Below, piece after piece: positions 22,905-31,945 of a DNA stretch of 64,000 nucleotides. The translations under genes were made by a program, and so were the position numbers. The DNA comes from Hoeflea_A sp965228785 (GTDB lineage: Bacteria > Pseudomonadota > Alphaproteobacteria > Rhizobiales > Rhizobiaceae): positions 186,001 through 250,000 of the forward strand of contig CBDDIF010000001.1 of the NCBI GenBank assembly GCA_965228785.1. Direction: 5' to 3'. Within the stretch, counting starts at the first letter, position 1; every line of letters begins with the position of its first letter. The notes under the pieces were generated by a model that saw only the letters and a program-made list of their open reading frames with translations, had not been told where the DNA came from and ran no database searches.

Positions 22905-24971
22905 ATGAGCGAAACGGGTCGCGGTCTGGTGGTCGGCGTCGATGTCGGCGGCACCTTCACCGATCTTATCCTGCTGGAATCGGGCGGCGCGGGCGGCTGT
23001 GTCCGGCTTGCCAAAGTCCCGAGCACGCCGGACAACCAGGCCTTCGGGGTGCTCAACGCGCTGGCTGAAAGCGGTGCGGATCTGGCCGACCTAGACCTGA
23101 TCATCCATGGCACCACGACGACCACCAACGCGGTGCTGGAACGCAAGCTCTGCCGCACCGGGCTGATCACCACGGCCGGCTTTCGCGACGTGCTTGAACT
23201 TGGCCGGCGCACACGGCCGCAAGCCTATGGCATGAAGGGTGTATTCGACCCGATCATCCCGCGTGATCTGCGGCTGGAAGTGGCCGAACGGATGGATGCA
23301 GCCGGCCGCGTCGTGACACCGCTCGGCGAAGATGATGTGCACAAGGCCGTGCGGGCGCTGCTTGATGCCGACTGCGAATCCGTCGTCATCCACTTTCTGC
23401 ACGCCTATGCCAATCCTGAGCACGAGCGGCGCGCCGCGGAGATCGTCCGGGACCTCTGGCCGAACGACTACATCACCATGGGCCACGCCTTGCTGGCGGA
23501 AAACCGCGAATTCGAGCGCGGCGTGACGGCGGCCGTCAATGCCTCGGTGCGGCCGATCCTGGAGCGCTACGTGGAGCGGCTCGGATCCGAACTTACCGAC
23601 AAGGGCTACCGCGGCGACGTGCTGGTGATGAACGGCAATGGCGGCATGGTGTCGTCGAAGCGGGTGGCGCGCGAGGCGGCGAAGACGGTGATGTCAGGGC
23701 CGGCGTCGGGCGTCATCGGCGCTGCCTATACCGGCCGTGCTGCCGGCATCCCCGACCTGATCACCTACGACATGGGCGGCACGTCGACCGACGTGGCGCT
23801 GATCCGCGATGCCGAACCGGCCGTTTCGGCGGAGATCGAGGTCGAATACGGCATGCCGATCCATGTTCCGATGGTGGATGTGCGCACCGTCGGAGCCGGC
23901 GGCGGCTCGATCGCCCGGGTAAACGCGGCCGGGCTGCTTGAAGTCGGACCGGAGAGCGCCGGCGCTGTGCCGGGGCCGATCTGCTATGGCCGAGGCGGCA
24001 CCGAGCCGACGATTTCCGATGCCAACCTGCTTCTCGGTCGGCTCGATCCCGGCAAGCTGAAATCGGTTGAAGGCGGTGTCTCCATCGAGGATGTGCGAGC
24101 CGTGTTCGAGGATACGATCGCCAAGCCTCTCGGGCTCGATGCAACCGGTGCGGCAGAAGCGGTGATCCGCATGGCCAATACCAAGATGGCGGGCGCCATC
24201 CGCATGGTTTCGGTATCGCTGGGCGCCGATCCGCGTGACTTCGCACTGTTCGCGTTTGGCGGCGCCGGGCCGTTGCATGCCACGGCGCTGGCCCGCGAAA
24301 TCGGCGTGCCGAAAGTGCTGGTGCCGAGCCGGCCGGGCATTGCCAATGCCATAGGCTGCGTCGTCGCCGATCTGCGGCACGATTTCGTCAACACGCTCAA
24401 TCGGCCGCTCGATGCTGTCGATGAAGCGGAACTGCACCGTGTCTTCGCGGATCAGATCGCCGAGGGTGAGCGCCTGTTGTCGAAGGAAAGCGTCGAGATT
24501 ACCGAAATCCGTCACATCTACAGTGTCGACATGCAGTTCGTTGGCCAGTCGCACCTGCTGCGGGTGCCGCTGGAAACATCGACGCCGGACCGGGCGACCC
24601 TGCGGCGGCTGTTCGAAGAGGTCTATTTCAAGCGCTTCCGGGTGGAACTCGCCGAAATCCGCGCCACCCTCGTCAACGTCAACACCTCGGTGATCGGCGT
24701 TCGGCCGGCGCTGGACCTGTCGACACTGATCGATCCCGCAGGCCGCAAGAGCACCATCGGTGACGCCCGAACGTCCACCCGACCGATCCATTTCGCCGGT
24801 GAATGGTATGATACACCGATCTATTGGCGGGATCATTTGCCGGCTGAATTCCGCATCGAGGGGCCTGCGGTGATCGAGCAAATGGACACCACTGTTCTGA
24901 TTGAACCGGGCGATATGGCTGTGGGCGATGGTGCCGGCAATATCCTAGTCAGCGTGGGAGAAGCGGAATGA
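22905..24971 (+). CDS. hyuA: Hydantoinase/5-oxoprolinase subunit A (HyuA-type)
   Basis: 688 residues, the normal length for HyuA. It starts with the ATPase-like phosphate loop VVGVDVGGTFTDLIL (9-23). IIHGTTTTTNAVLERK, VMSGPASGVIGAAYTGR, TYDMGGTSTDVALI and GAGGGSIARVN follow, all hallmarks of the hydantoinase A/oxoprolinase family. With HyuB it forms the ATP-dependent cytoplasmic enzyme that opens cyclic amides such as N-methylhydantoin or 5-oxoproline. The exact substrate is not readable. The stop overlaps the hyuB start (ATGA). A palindromic operator lies just upstream. Confidence 0.93.
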   Translation: MSETGRGLVVGVDVGGTFTDLILLESGGAGGCVRLAKVPSTPDNQAFGVLNALAESGADLADLDLIIHGTTTTTNAVLERKLCRTGLITTAGFRDVLELGRRTRPQAYGMKGVFDPIIPRDLRLEVAERMDAAGRVVTPLGEDDVHKAVRALLDADCESVVIHFLHAYANPEHERRAAEIVRDLWPNDYITMGHALLAENREFERGVTAAVNASVRPILERYVERLGSELTDKGYRGDVLVMNGNGGMVSSKRVAREAAKTVMSGPASGVIGAAYTGRAAGIPDLITYDMGGTSTDVALIRDAEPAVSAEIEVEYGMPIHVPMVDVRTVGAGGGSIARVNAAGLLEVGPESAGAVPGPICYGRGGTEPTISDANLLLGRLDPGKLKSVEGGVSIEDVRAVFEDTIAKPLGLDATGAAEAVIRMANTKMAGAIRMVSVSLGADPRDFALFAFGGAGPLHATALAREIGVPKVLVPSRPGIANAIGCVVADLRHDFVNTLNRPLDAVDEAELHRVFADQIAEGERLLSKESVEITEIRHIYSVDMQFVGQSHLLRVPLETSTPDRATLRRLFEEVYFKRFRVELAEIRATLVNVNTSVIGVRPALDLSTLIDPAGRKSTIGDARTSTRPIHFAGEWYDTPIYWRDHLPAEFRIEGPAVIEQMDTTVLIEPGDMAVGDGAGNILVSVGEAE

Positions 24972-26731
24972 GCCTCGATCCGATCACCCTCAGCGTAGTC
25001 CAGGCCGGTCTGCAGCAGGTCTGCGACGAGATGGACCTCAGCTTCTCCCGCGCGGCCTTCTCGCCGGTGATCGCCGAGGCGAACGACCGATCCGATGGCA
25101 TCTACTCGGCCGTCGACGGGTCGCTGATCGCGCAGGGTGCAGGCGGTCTGCCGGTTTTCGTGGGTACCATGCAGTATTCGACCCGGGTGCTGATCGACAT
25201 GATCGCTGCGGGCAAAGCGCCTGCACCACATCCCGATGATATCTACATCATCAACGATCCCTATCTCGGCGGCACTCATCTGATGGACGTGCGTTTCGCC
25301 CGGCCGTTCTACCGCAACGGCGAGATTTTCTGCTGGCTGTCGAACACCGGCCATTGGCCGGATATCGGCGGCTCGGTGCCCGGCGGCTTCTCGGCGTCAG
25401 CGACGGCGGTCGAGCAGGAAGGCCTGCGGCTACCGCCTGTGCGGCTGTTCAAGCAGGGCGTGCTCGATGAGGAGCTTTACGCCGTCATCTGTTCCAATAT
25501 CCGGGTGCCGGATCAGCGCATCGGTGACGTCAAGGCGCAGGCCGCCGCGCTGATGGTCGGCGAGGAGCGGCTGGCAGCCCTGCTCGACCGTTACGGCGAC
25601 GACACGGTGCGCCAGGCCATCGAGGAATTGCGTCAGCGGGCGGCCACGCAGATGCGCGCCTGCATTTCAGTGATCCCGGACGGGCAGTATACGTCCGTCG
25701 CCTGGGTCGACAGCGACGGTGTCGTCAACGAACCGCTGGCGATCCGGCTGACGGTGACGAAAGCGAATGACGAACTGACCTTCGATTTCGACGGTTCCAG
25801 CCCGCCCTGTGCCGGGCCAATGAACTCGGTGCTGGCGACGACACTGAGCTCGGTCTATCTCGCGATGCGCCACATCTTTCCCGAAGTGCCGATCAGCGCC
25901 GGCGCCTTCGAACCGCTGAAGGTGCTGACGCCGGAAGGCACGTTCCTCGATGCGCATTATCCGCGGCCGGTCTCGGGTTGTGCGGCGGAAGTGTCGCAGC
26001 GCATAGCGGAGGCGGTCTTCGCTGCCCTTGTCGACGTCCTGCCCGACCGGGTGACGGCAGCGCCGGCCGGTACCAGCGGTAACTTCGCCCTGGGCGGTCA
26101 CGACCCGGAACGCAACCGCGACTTCGTCATGTACCAGCTGTCGGGCGGCGGCTATGGCGGCAACGACGATCATGACGGCCTGAGCAATGGCTGCTCGACG
26201 ATCGGTATTTCCAAGGCGCCGCCGGTTGAGATCATGGAGCAGGCCTTTCCGGTGCTTTATCACCGCTATGCGTTGCGCGAGGGTTCAGGCGGCGCCGGCG
26301 CCCATCGCGGCGGCTTCGGTCTCGACTACGAGCTGGAGCTGAGACGCGGCCACGCCCGCGCAAGCTTCGTCATGGACCACGGCCGCTTCGGCCCGCAAGG
26401 CGCACTGGGTGGTGCAGATGGTGCGCCCAACGAAGTCACAGTGTGGCGGGATGGCGAGGCCCACACGCCGGAGCACCTTTCAAAGGAACAGGATATTCCG
26501 CTGCAGGCCGGCGACCGCGTGCGGGTGCGCACGCCCGGCGGCGGCGGCTATGGCGATGCGATGGCGCGGGACCCGGATGCGGTGCTTGAGGATGTGAGGC
26601 TCGGGCGCTATTCGGCTGACGATGCGCGGGCCTTGTTCGGCGTGGCGATCAGCGGAGAGCCGCCGGCGGTGGATGAGGCCGGGACGCAATCGTTGCGACG
26701 CGGATTCTCCTCAACGGCACGGTCCGAGTAG
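24968..26731 (+). CDS. hyuB: Hydantoinase/5-oxoprolinase subunit B (HyuB-type)
   Basis: 587 residues. Family blocks are clear: LQQVCDEMDLSFSRAAFSPV at the N-terminus, DIYIINDPYLGGTHLMDVRF (about 92-111), SNTGHWPDIGGSVPGG, DFDGSSPPCAGPMNS, YQLSGGGYGGNDDHDGLSNG and the terminal VRVRTPGGGGYGDA. The ATGA overlap with hyuA assures joint translation. It converges with the SDR gene 52 bp downstream; no clear terminator is visible in that gap. Confidence 0.93.
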   Translation: MSLDPITLSVVQAGLQQVCDEMDLSFSRAAFSPVIAEANDRSDGIYSAVDGSLIAQGAGGLPVFVGTMQYSTRVLIDMIAAGKAPAPHPDDIYIINDPYLGGTHLMDVRFARPFYRNGEIFCWLSNTGHWPDIGGSVPGGFSASATAVEQEGLRLPPVRLFKQGVLDEELYAVICSNIRVPDQRIGDVKAQAAALMVGEERLAALLDRYGDDTVRQAIEELRQRAATQMRACISVIPDGQYTSVAWVDSDGVVNEPLAIRLTVTKANDELTFDFDGSSPPCAGPMNSVLATTLSSVYLAMRHIFPEVPISAGAFEPLKVLTPEGTFLDAHYPRPVSGCAAEVSQRIAEAVFAALVDVLPDRVTAAPAGTSGNFALGGHDPERNRDFVMYQLSGGGYGGNDDHDGLSNGCSTIGISKAPPVEIMEQAFPVLYHRYALREGSGGAGAHRGGFGLDYELELRRGHARASFVMDHGRFGPQGALGGADGAPNEVTVWRDGEAHTPEHLSKEQDIPLQAGDRVRVRTPGGGGYGDAMARDPDAVLEDVRLGRYSADDARALFGVAISGEPPAVDEAGTQSLRRGFSSTARSE

Positions 26732-26783
26732 TTTCAGCCTGTTTGTGGCGTTTGCAAAAACACAGCGTTCGGCAAAAAGGTCG

Positions 26784-27560
26784 TTACACTCCAATGCAGG
26801 CGGTCAATCCCCCATCGATCTTGTAGTCTGCACCGGTGCAAAACCCGGCGCGGTCGCTGCACAGGAACGCTATCAGCGCGCTGGTTTCCTCAATCGTTCC
26901 CACTCGACCGATTGGATGTGCCTTGCCAAAGTCCGCGAGCGTGTCGTCGATCGGGTTGCCTTCGCCCGCGACTGTTTGTGCTGCGAATTCAAGCAATGGT
27001 GTTCGGATCGAGCCCGGGCTGATCGAGTTCACGCGGATATTGTCCCGCGCCGCGTCAACGGCCTGGGCCCGCGTCATCGCATGAATGCCGCCCTTGGTGG
27101 TTGCATAGGCCAAAACGCCAAACTGGTTCTGGTGACCTTGAACAGACGACACGTGCACAATGGCGCCGCCGCCGCGTTTCTTCATATGCGGATAGGCAAA
27201 GTGCGAAGTCAGAAAGCATGAATCCAGATTGATGCTCATCACCCGCCGCCAATGGGCCACATCCGTACTCACGGTGTCGCCGTAGGTCTGAATCGCTGCT
27301 GAGTTGACGAGTATATCGATTCCTCCGGCTTCCTCTGCCACGCGTTCGATCCACGCCTCAACTTGATTGGCTTCGGCGACGTCAACCTTCGTGACGTCAA
27401 AATCAAGATCTCCAGCGACCTTGAGTGCCTTCTGGTTCAGGTTGTCGTCAATGCCGCAGCAATAAACCATTGCTCCTTCCTGTGCGAAATGCAGTGCTGC
27501 CCCCAAACCGATGCCGCTCGATCCGGTAACGACGGCCACCTTGCCCTCGAATTCTCCCAT
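26784..27560 (-). CDS. Short-chain dehydrogenase/reductase (SDR)
   Basis: 258 residues, classical SDR length. VAVVTGSSGIGLGAA (9-23) is the cofactor loop, ILVNSAAIQ holds the structural Asn, and the catalytic set is Ser in HVSSVQG and Tyr/Lys in YATTKGG. The C-terminus DYKIDGGLTACIGV is typical. It is encoded last in a minus-strand run with two mannonate-dehydratase family genes. In uronate pathways an SDR-like step interconverts a keto and a hydroxy sugar acid, for example fructuronate and mannonate. That role is inferred from context only. Confidence 0.9.
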   Translation of the reverse strand: MGEFEGKVAVVTGSSGIGLGAALHFAQEGAMVYCCGIDDNLNQKALKVAGDLDFDVTKVDVAEANQVEAWIERVAEEAGGIDILVNSAAIQTYGDTVSTDVAHWRRVMSINLDSCFLTSHFAYPHMKKRGGGAIVHVSSVQGHQNQFGVLAYATTKGGIHAMTRAQAVDAARDNIRVNSISPGSIRTPLLEFAAQTVAGEGNPIDDTLADFGKAHPIGRVGTIEETSALIAFLCSDRAGFCTGADYKIDGGLTACIGV

Positions 27561-27573
27561 CTGGAATTCTCCC

Positions 27574-28623
27574 TCATGCTTGCGCGATCAGCGCTTTCAT
27601 GTACCCGACGGCAAAGGCCTTGCCAGCATGCCAGGGCGCATCGCATTCCAACTCCGGTGTGTGATCGGGGATGAGGACACCATCGAATTTGGCTTCTTTC
27701 AGGATCGAAATGATCCGGGCCATGTCGATATCGCCCTCATCGATGAAAACTTCGCGGTAGTTTGGCACCTTGCCTCTTACATTGCGGAAATGGATGTAGC
27801 CGATACGATCGGCCTTTGCGAATTCCGAGACCGTTTCGTAGATGTCGCCGTCGGCCATTTCCTGCAGGCAACCAAGACAAAGCTCGGCCTTGTTGTTTGA
27901 TGACGAGTTGATGTCAAAGGCGCGACGATAGGCGTCGTGGCTGTTGATGAGTTTGGCGGTCATCCGCAGACTATCGACCGGCGGATCATCGGGATGAGCG
28001 GCAAGGACAACGCCTGCTTCCTCCGCCTCCGGTAGCAATTCGTTCAGGAAACGTGTGTATCGGTCCCAGATCTGTTCACGACTGATCGGTGCTTCGGTAT
28101 CAGGGCCAACCTGGTCCGAGTAAGCCATGTTCCAGGCCATCCCTCTCGGAATTGGTTCATTCGGATCGATCTGGCTTAGGTCGAAACCAACAGACATTGC
28201 ATCACCGCGGGCCAACGGAGCCCGTTTCCACCCCCATACTCCAACGGCCGAGAAATTGTATCCAATGCAGGGCACACCGGCTTCACCGGCGGCGCGGATG
28301 ATGCGCTTTAAGTGAGCCATCTGCTCGTCCCGCTTTGGGCCATCAAGCAGAATGTCGTGCCAGTGGCGCACGGCAAAGTTCTCGATTGCGGCCAGTTCCA
28401 GATCATGATTTGCCAGATCAGCGATGAGATTCGAGAACAACTCAACCGTCCAGTCATCGCTCTGTCCCGCTCCCCAACTCATGTCGTCGTCCTGCGCAAG
28501 CTGCGGATTGGCCGAGAAATAGTCTTCAAGATGTGCGACGACATGCGATACGCCGAGCTGTTGGGCGAATTTGTAGTGACGTTCATCCAGCATCTGGCGA
28601 TACAGACCAAGTCCGATTTTCAT
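27574..28623 (-). CDS. Mannonate dehydratase-family (UxuA-like) TIM-barrel protein
   Basis: 349 residues, shorter than UxuA (about 392). The TIM-barrel family blocks are recognisable: GVPCIGYNFSAVGVWGWKR, VVLAAHPDDPPVDSLR, YIHFRNVRG and GVLIPDHTPEL. Compared with the neighbouring UxuA, the catalytic strand FCTGSLGAR becomes LCLGCLQEM and RPDHGH becomes IPDHTP, so the substrate or reaction may differ. ATG 28621-28623 has AGGA upstream. It sits 13 bp before the SDR gene and 72 bp after uxuA, all minus strand. Confidence 0.83.
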   Translation of the reverse strand: MKIGLGLYRQMLDERHYKFAQQLGVSHVVAHLEDYFSANPQLAQDDDMSWGAGQSDDWTVELFSNLIADLANHDLELAAIENFAVRHWHDILLDGPKRDEQMAHLKRIIRAAGEAGVPCIGYNFSAVGVWGWKRAPLARGDAMSVGFDLSQIDPNEPIPRGMAWNMAYSDQVGPDTEAPISREQIWDRYTRFLNELLPEAEEAGVVLAAHPDDPPVDSLRMTAKLINSHDAYRRAFDINSSSNNKAELCLGCLQEMADGDIYETVSEFAKADRIGYIHFRNVRGKVPNYREVFIDEGDIDMARIISILKEAKFDGVLIPDHTPELECDAPWHAGKAFAVGYMKALIAQA

Positions 28624-28695
28624 GGGTGCTAATCCTCACATGGTGGTGCCATTGGTGAACGACCGAAACGCACATGCGATGATGGCTTTGCCCGA

Positions 28696-29874
28696 TCAAC
28701 CAAGAGTGGCCTCCAGCGCCTTGGCTACGCCACGCAGTTCGGCCAGGCCTTTCAGCCGACCGATAGCTGAATAGCCGGGGTTTCCATCCTTGCCGATATC
28801 GTCAAGCAGCAGATGTCCATGATCCGGACGCATGGGGATGCGATGATCGGGCCGGCCCTCCTCTCGACGGCGTTTCTCTTCGCGGATCAGCGCATCGACA
28901 ACCGCGATCATGTCGGTCGATCCGTTCAGATGGTCGGCCTCGTAGAAGCCGCCTCCGGGTTCGCGTGTCACGTTTCGCAGGTGGGCGAAGTGAATGCGCG
29001 GCGCGAATTCTCTCGCGATCGCCGGCAGATCGTTGTCGGCGCGAGCGCCCAGCGAGCCGGTACAAAACGTGATCCCGTTTGCCAGCGATGGCTGTGCTGC
29101 AAATATTGACCGATAATCATCGGCGGTGCTCAACACACGCGGCAGACCGAACAATGAATACGGCGGATCATCCGGGTGCAGGCACATCCTCAATCCCAGC
29201 TCGTCGGCCAACGGAATTGTGGCGCCAAGAAACTCGGTCAGGTTTCTCCGAAGCCCCTGGGGACCAAGCCCGTCGAAGGATGCGATCAGATCGCGAATCC
29301 CGTCGCGGGAATGGGTGGCTTCAGCACCTGGCAACCCGGAAATGATATTGTTCTCAAGCGAGGCGACTTCTGACTCAGTCAATCTGCTGTGGCGCTGTTC
29401 GGCCTTGTCCAGAAGGTCAGGCGGGTAGTCGTCTGCGGCATCGATACGCTTCAGGCAAAACACGTCATAGGCGGCAAAGTCGATCGGGTCGAACCGGAGA
29501 GCCAATCCACCATTTGGCGCGCGATAGGTCAGGTCGGTGCGCGTCCAGTCCACGACGGGCATGAAGTTGTAGCAGATGACTTCGAGACCGGCGTCGGCCA
29601 CCGCACGCATCGAGGCTTTGAAGGCTTCGATCTGTTTGCGTGCGGTAGCGCCGTCTCGCTTGATTTCCTGCGGAATGGGTATGGACTCGACCACAGACCA
29701 GGCGAACCCGGCGGCTTCGATCTCGGCTTTGCGTCGCAGGATGTCCTCGGTCCGCCAGGGCTGGCCATCGTACGTCTCGTGCAGGGCGGTCACAATCCCG
29801 GCCGCTCCAGCCTGGCGTATGTGGTCCAACAAAACGGGATCTGTTGGTCCGAACCATCTCCAGGATTGCAACAT
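28696..29874 (-). CDS. uxuA: D-mannonate dehydratase UxuA
   Basis: 392 residues, matching the E. coli enzyme in length. Diagnostic blocks are MLQSWRWFGPTDPVLLDHIR at the start, CYNFMPVVDWTRTDL (about 102-116), MCLHPDDPPYSLFGLPRV, FCTGSLGARADND, HLRNVTREPGGGF and MRPDHGHLLLDD. The reaction is dehydration of D-mannonate to 2-keto-3-deoxy-D-gluconate in hexuronate catabolism, in the cytoplasm with a divalent metal. It heads the minus-strand uxuA/uxuA-like/SDR set and is divergent from the GntR regulator; GGAG lies about 10 bp before the ATG. Confidence 0.92.
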   Translation of the reverse strand: MLQSWRWFGPTDPVLLDHIRQAGAAGIVTALHETYDGQPWRTEDILRRKAEIEAAGFAWSVVESIPIPQEIKRDGATARKQIEAFKASMRAVADAGLEVICYNFMPVVDWTRTDLTYRAPNGGLALRFDPIDFAAYDVFCLKRIDAADDYPPDLLDKAEQRHSRLTESEVASLENNIISGLPGAEATHSRDGIRDLIASFDGLGPQGLRRNLTEFLGATIPLADELGLRMCLHPDDPPYSLFGLPRVLSTADDYRSIFAAQPSLANGITFCTGSLGARADNDLPAIAREFAPRIHFAHLRNVTREPGGGFYEADHLNGSTDMIAVVDALIREEKRRREEGRPDHRIPMRPDHGHLLLDDIGKDGNPGYSAIGRLKGLAELRGVAKALEATLG

Positions 29875-29914
29875 TCGCGGCTATACTCCTCGACTTCTCT
29901 CTAGCTCTTGCCCA

Positions 29915-29951
29915 ACTGACCCAACAAAATCAAGCTATTTGTTGTACCAGT
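29915..29951. promoter_or_regulatory. Two GntR operator-like sites near uxuA
   Basis: ACTGACCCAACAAAAT (29915-29930) and, inverted, ATTTGTTGTACCAGT (29937-29951, reverse complement ACTGGTACAACAAAT) share the core CAACAAA with the site at 30079-30093. They lie 41-77 bp upstream of uxuA. Sites of this size with a TGG/CCA half are usual for the FadR subfamily of GntR regulators. Confidence 0.5.
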
Positions 29952-30078
29952 GACGGGAGATTTGGATATCATTCTCGGCGAAGAAAAACCCGAAAAATAC
30001 ATAACTCATTGATATACATTGATATATTGTCTATCTTGATTTATCTCTTGCGTTTCAGGTGAGATCAGGTATCTTTTA

Positions 30079-30093
30079 ATTGGACCAACAAAT
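30079..30093. promoter_or_regulatory. GntR operator-like site before the regulator gene
   Basis: ATTGGACCAACAAAT contains the compact palindrome TTGG-AC-CCAA-like centre (TTGGACCAA) and matches the two sites near uxuA. It ends 9 bp before the regulator ATG at 30103, a position suited to autorepression. Confidence 0.5.
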
Positions 30094-30102
30094 AGTGATC
30101 AG

Positions 30103-30828
30103 ATGGCCGACCTGACGAACAAATCCACCCATGCGCAAACCGCTAATCAGACCAGTGCGGTGGATACGCTGGTTCAACAGATCAAGGAATACATCGCGGA
30201 AAACCGGCTCGGTGTGGGAGATCCGCTGCCGTCCGAGAGGGAGCTTGGCGAGCGGTTCGATGCCGCGCGAAACACCGTGCGTGAGTCGGTACGCATCCTG
30301 AAGGCCTATGGCGTGGTGGATGTGCGTCCCAAGGTTGGTGCGGTGATCGTCAACCGCCATATGGACGCGGTCCTGAACCTGTTTTCCTTCCAGTTGTCGA
30401 TTTCACGCGAAACGTTTCAGGACATTCAGGGGTTCCGGCGATTGATTGAAGTCGGTGCGGTTGATGCATTGTTTTCCCGCGCCGATGACCAGGATCTTGG
30501 TGAACTGACCCGCATCAACTCGGCGATCCTGCGCGCGCAATCGGAAGAAGAAGCGGCACATCTTGATTTCGACTTTCATGCAACTCTCCTTGCGGTTACA
30601 GGCAACGATACCGTCCTGCTTGTCTACAACACGATGCGCCCGATCATCTGCCGGCTGATGGAGACCGGAAAGCATACGGATGGGTTGCAGAAAACCTATG
30701 AACAGCACGCCCAGATCCTGGACGCTTTGGCGCGACGGGACCGGCTGGCATTCCAGTTCCACATGTCGGCCCATATGGATCAGGGTCTGAAATATATCGA
30801 AGCGTCGGTAGGGGACCGCGCTATGTAA
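30103..30828 (+). CDS. GntR-family regulator with FCD domain (uronate/aldonate type)
   Basis: 241 residues. Winged helix at about 20-88: TLVQQIKEYIAENRLGVGDP, LPSERELGERFDAARNTVRE, VDVRPKVGAVIVNR. The C-terminal FCD ligand domain has FRRLIEVGAVDALF and DFHATLLAVTGNDTVLLVYN, with the metal-binding His pattern including HMSAHMDQGLKY near 222-234. Relatives such as UxuR, ExuR and DgoR sense sugar acids. It lies between uxuA (divergent) and the sugar ABC operon (same strand, 95-bp gap), and three matching sites surround its promoter. Confidence 0.92.
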   Translation: MADLTNKSTHAQTANQTSAVDTLVQQIKEYIAENRLGVGDPLPSERELGERFDAARNTVRESVRILKAYGVVDVRPKVGAVIVNRHMDAVLNLFSFQLSISRETFQDIQGFRRLIEVGAVDALFSRADDQDLGELTRINSAILRAQSEEEAAHLDFDFHATLLAVTGNDTVLLVYNTMRPIICRLMETGKHTDGLQKTYEQHAQILDALARRDRLAFQFHMSAHMDQGLKYIEASVGDRAM

Positions 30829-30923
30829 CAGCGGCTTTTCGACACTGGACTTTCCTGACATCGCGATCCCTCGCGGTGAACGGAGTCTTTTTGCCTATTG
30901 GCACCTTAGGAGGAGTACCAACT

Positions 30924-31883
30924 ATGAAACTGAATCTGAGGCTTACCGCGCTGGCGATCGCAGCAACTCTCACAGCGTCATCCGCCGCTGCAGACGACCT
31001 CACTGTCGCAAGTGTTGTCTTCCAACAAGACCAGTTCTTCCGCACCATCCAGATGGGCATGAATGCTGCGGCCAAGGCGGAAGGCGTCAATCTTCTGGAA
31101 GGCAACTCGGACAGCAAACCCGAGAAGGAAATCAGCCTGATCGACACGTATATAGCGCGTGGTGTGGACGCGATCGTGATCTCGCCAGTTTCCAAGGTGG
31201 CCTCCATCCCGGCGCTGAAACGGGCGGTGGACAACGGCATTCAGGTCGTCACCTACAACTCGACCATCGACGATGCCTCGATCCCGGTCAGCTATCTGAA
31301 CTCGAAACAGCGTGATCTGGGCAATTCAACGGGCACCATGGCCGCCGAATTCATCAAGACCAAGCTTGGTGGGAGCGCCAAAGTGGCGACACTCGGTTTC
31401 AAGGCGCTGCTACCAGAAATTTCCGCCGACCGCGTCGATGGCTTTCTTGAAAAAGCCGAAATGGGTGGCAGCATCGACGTTGTCAGCCAGCAGGATGCGT
31501 GGCTTGCCGAAAAGGCCGTTCAGGTAGCTGGCGACATCATTACCGCCAACCCGGATGTCAACATCATCTATGCAGCCAATGAAGGTGGTACGGTGGGTGC
31601 CGTCCAGGCGGTTCGCAATGCCGGCAAGGCGGGCGAGATTTTCGTTTTCGGCGTCGACGGTACCGAGCAACTGGTCAATTTCCTGCTGGACGGCGATAAT
31701 GTCCTGCAGGCGACTACAGCGCAGCAGCCCTATGTGATGGGCGAGATGGCCGTACAAAACGCCATCGCGGCCGCGAGAGGCAAAGCGGTCGAGAAGACCG
31801 TAGTTGTCCCGGTCCTTGGCTTGACGCGGACGAATGAAGCGGAAGCACGCGAGTTCCTCGACTATCTGAAGTCGCTGAACTGA
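30924..31883 (+). CDS. Ribose-type sugar ABC transporter substrate-binding protein
   Basis: 319 residues from ATG 30924, preceded by a strong AGGAGGAG ribosome site (about 30908-30915); the frame start at 30876 lacks one. The signal peptide ends near SAAA. The mature part is a Peripla_BP_4 (RbsB-like) protein: VVFQQDQFFRTIQMGMNAAA, GVDAIVISPVSKVASIPALK, YNSTIDDASIPVSYL and FVFGVDGTEQLVNFLLDGDN. The ligand is probably the sugar acid or lactone fed into the adjacent dehydratase pathway. Confidence 0.92.
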   Translation: MKLNLRLTALAIAATLTASSAAADDLTVASVVFQQDQFFRTIQMGMNAAAKAEGVNLLEGNSDSKPEKEISLIDTYIARGVDAIVISPVSKVASIPALKRAVDNGIQVVTYNSTIDDASIPVSYLNSKQRDLGNSTGTMAAEFIKTKLGGSAKVATLGFKALLPEISADRVDGFLEKAEMGGSIDVVSQQDAWLAEKAVQVAGDIITANPDVNIIYAANEGGTVGAVQAVRNAGKAGEIFVFGVDGTEQLVNFLLDGDNVLQATTAQQPYVMGEMAVQNAIAAARGKAVEKTVVVPVLGLTRTNEAEAREFLDYLKSLN

Positions 31884-31900
31884 CCAACTGCGATCTTTTT

Positions 31901-31921
31901 GGGGGCGGCATGGTCGCCCCC
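31901..31921 (+). other. Intercistronic stem-loop after the sugar-binding protein gene
   Basis: GGGGGCG (31901-31907) pairs with CGCCCCC (31915-31921) around a 7-nt loop, 17 bp past the stop. Such hairpins between binding-protein and ATPase genes protect the upstream mRNA and reduce read-through. No T-run follows. Confidence 0.65.
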
Positions 31922-31945
31922 TGACGGAACTCTGAGACGGACACC

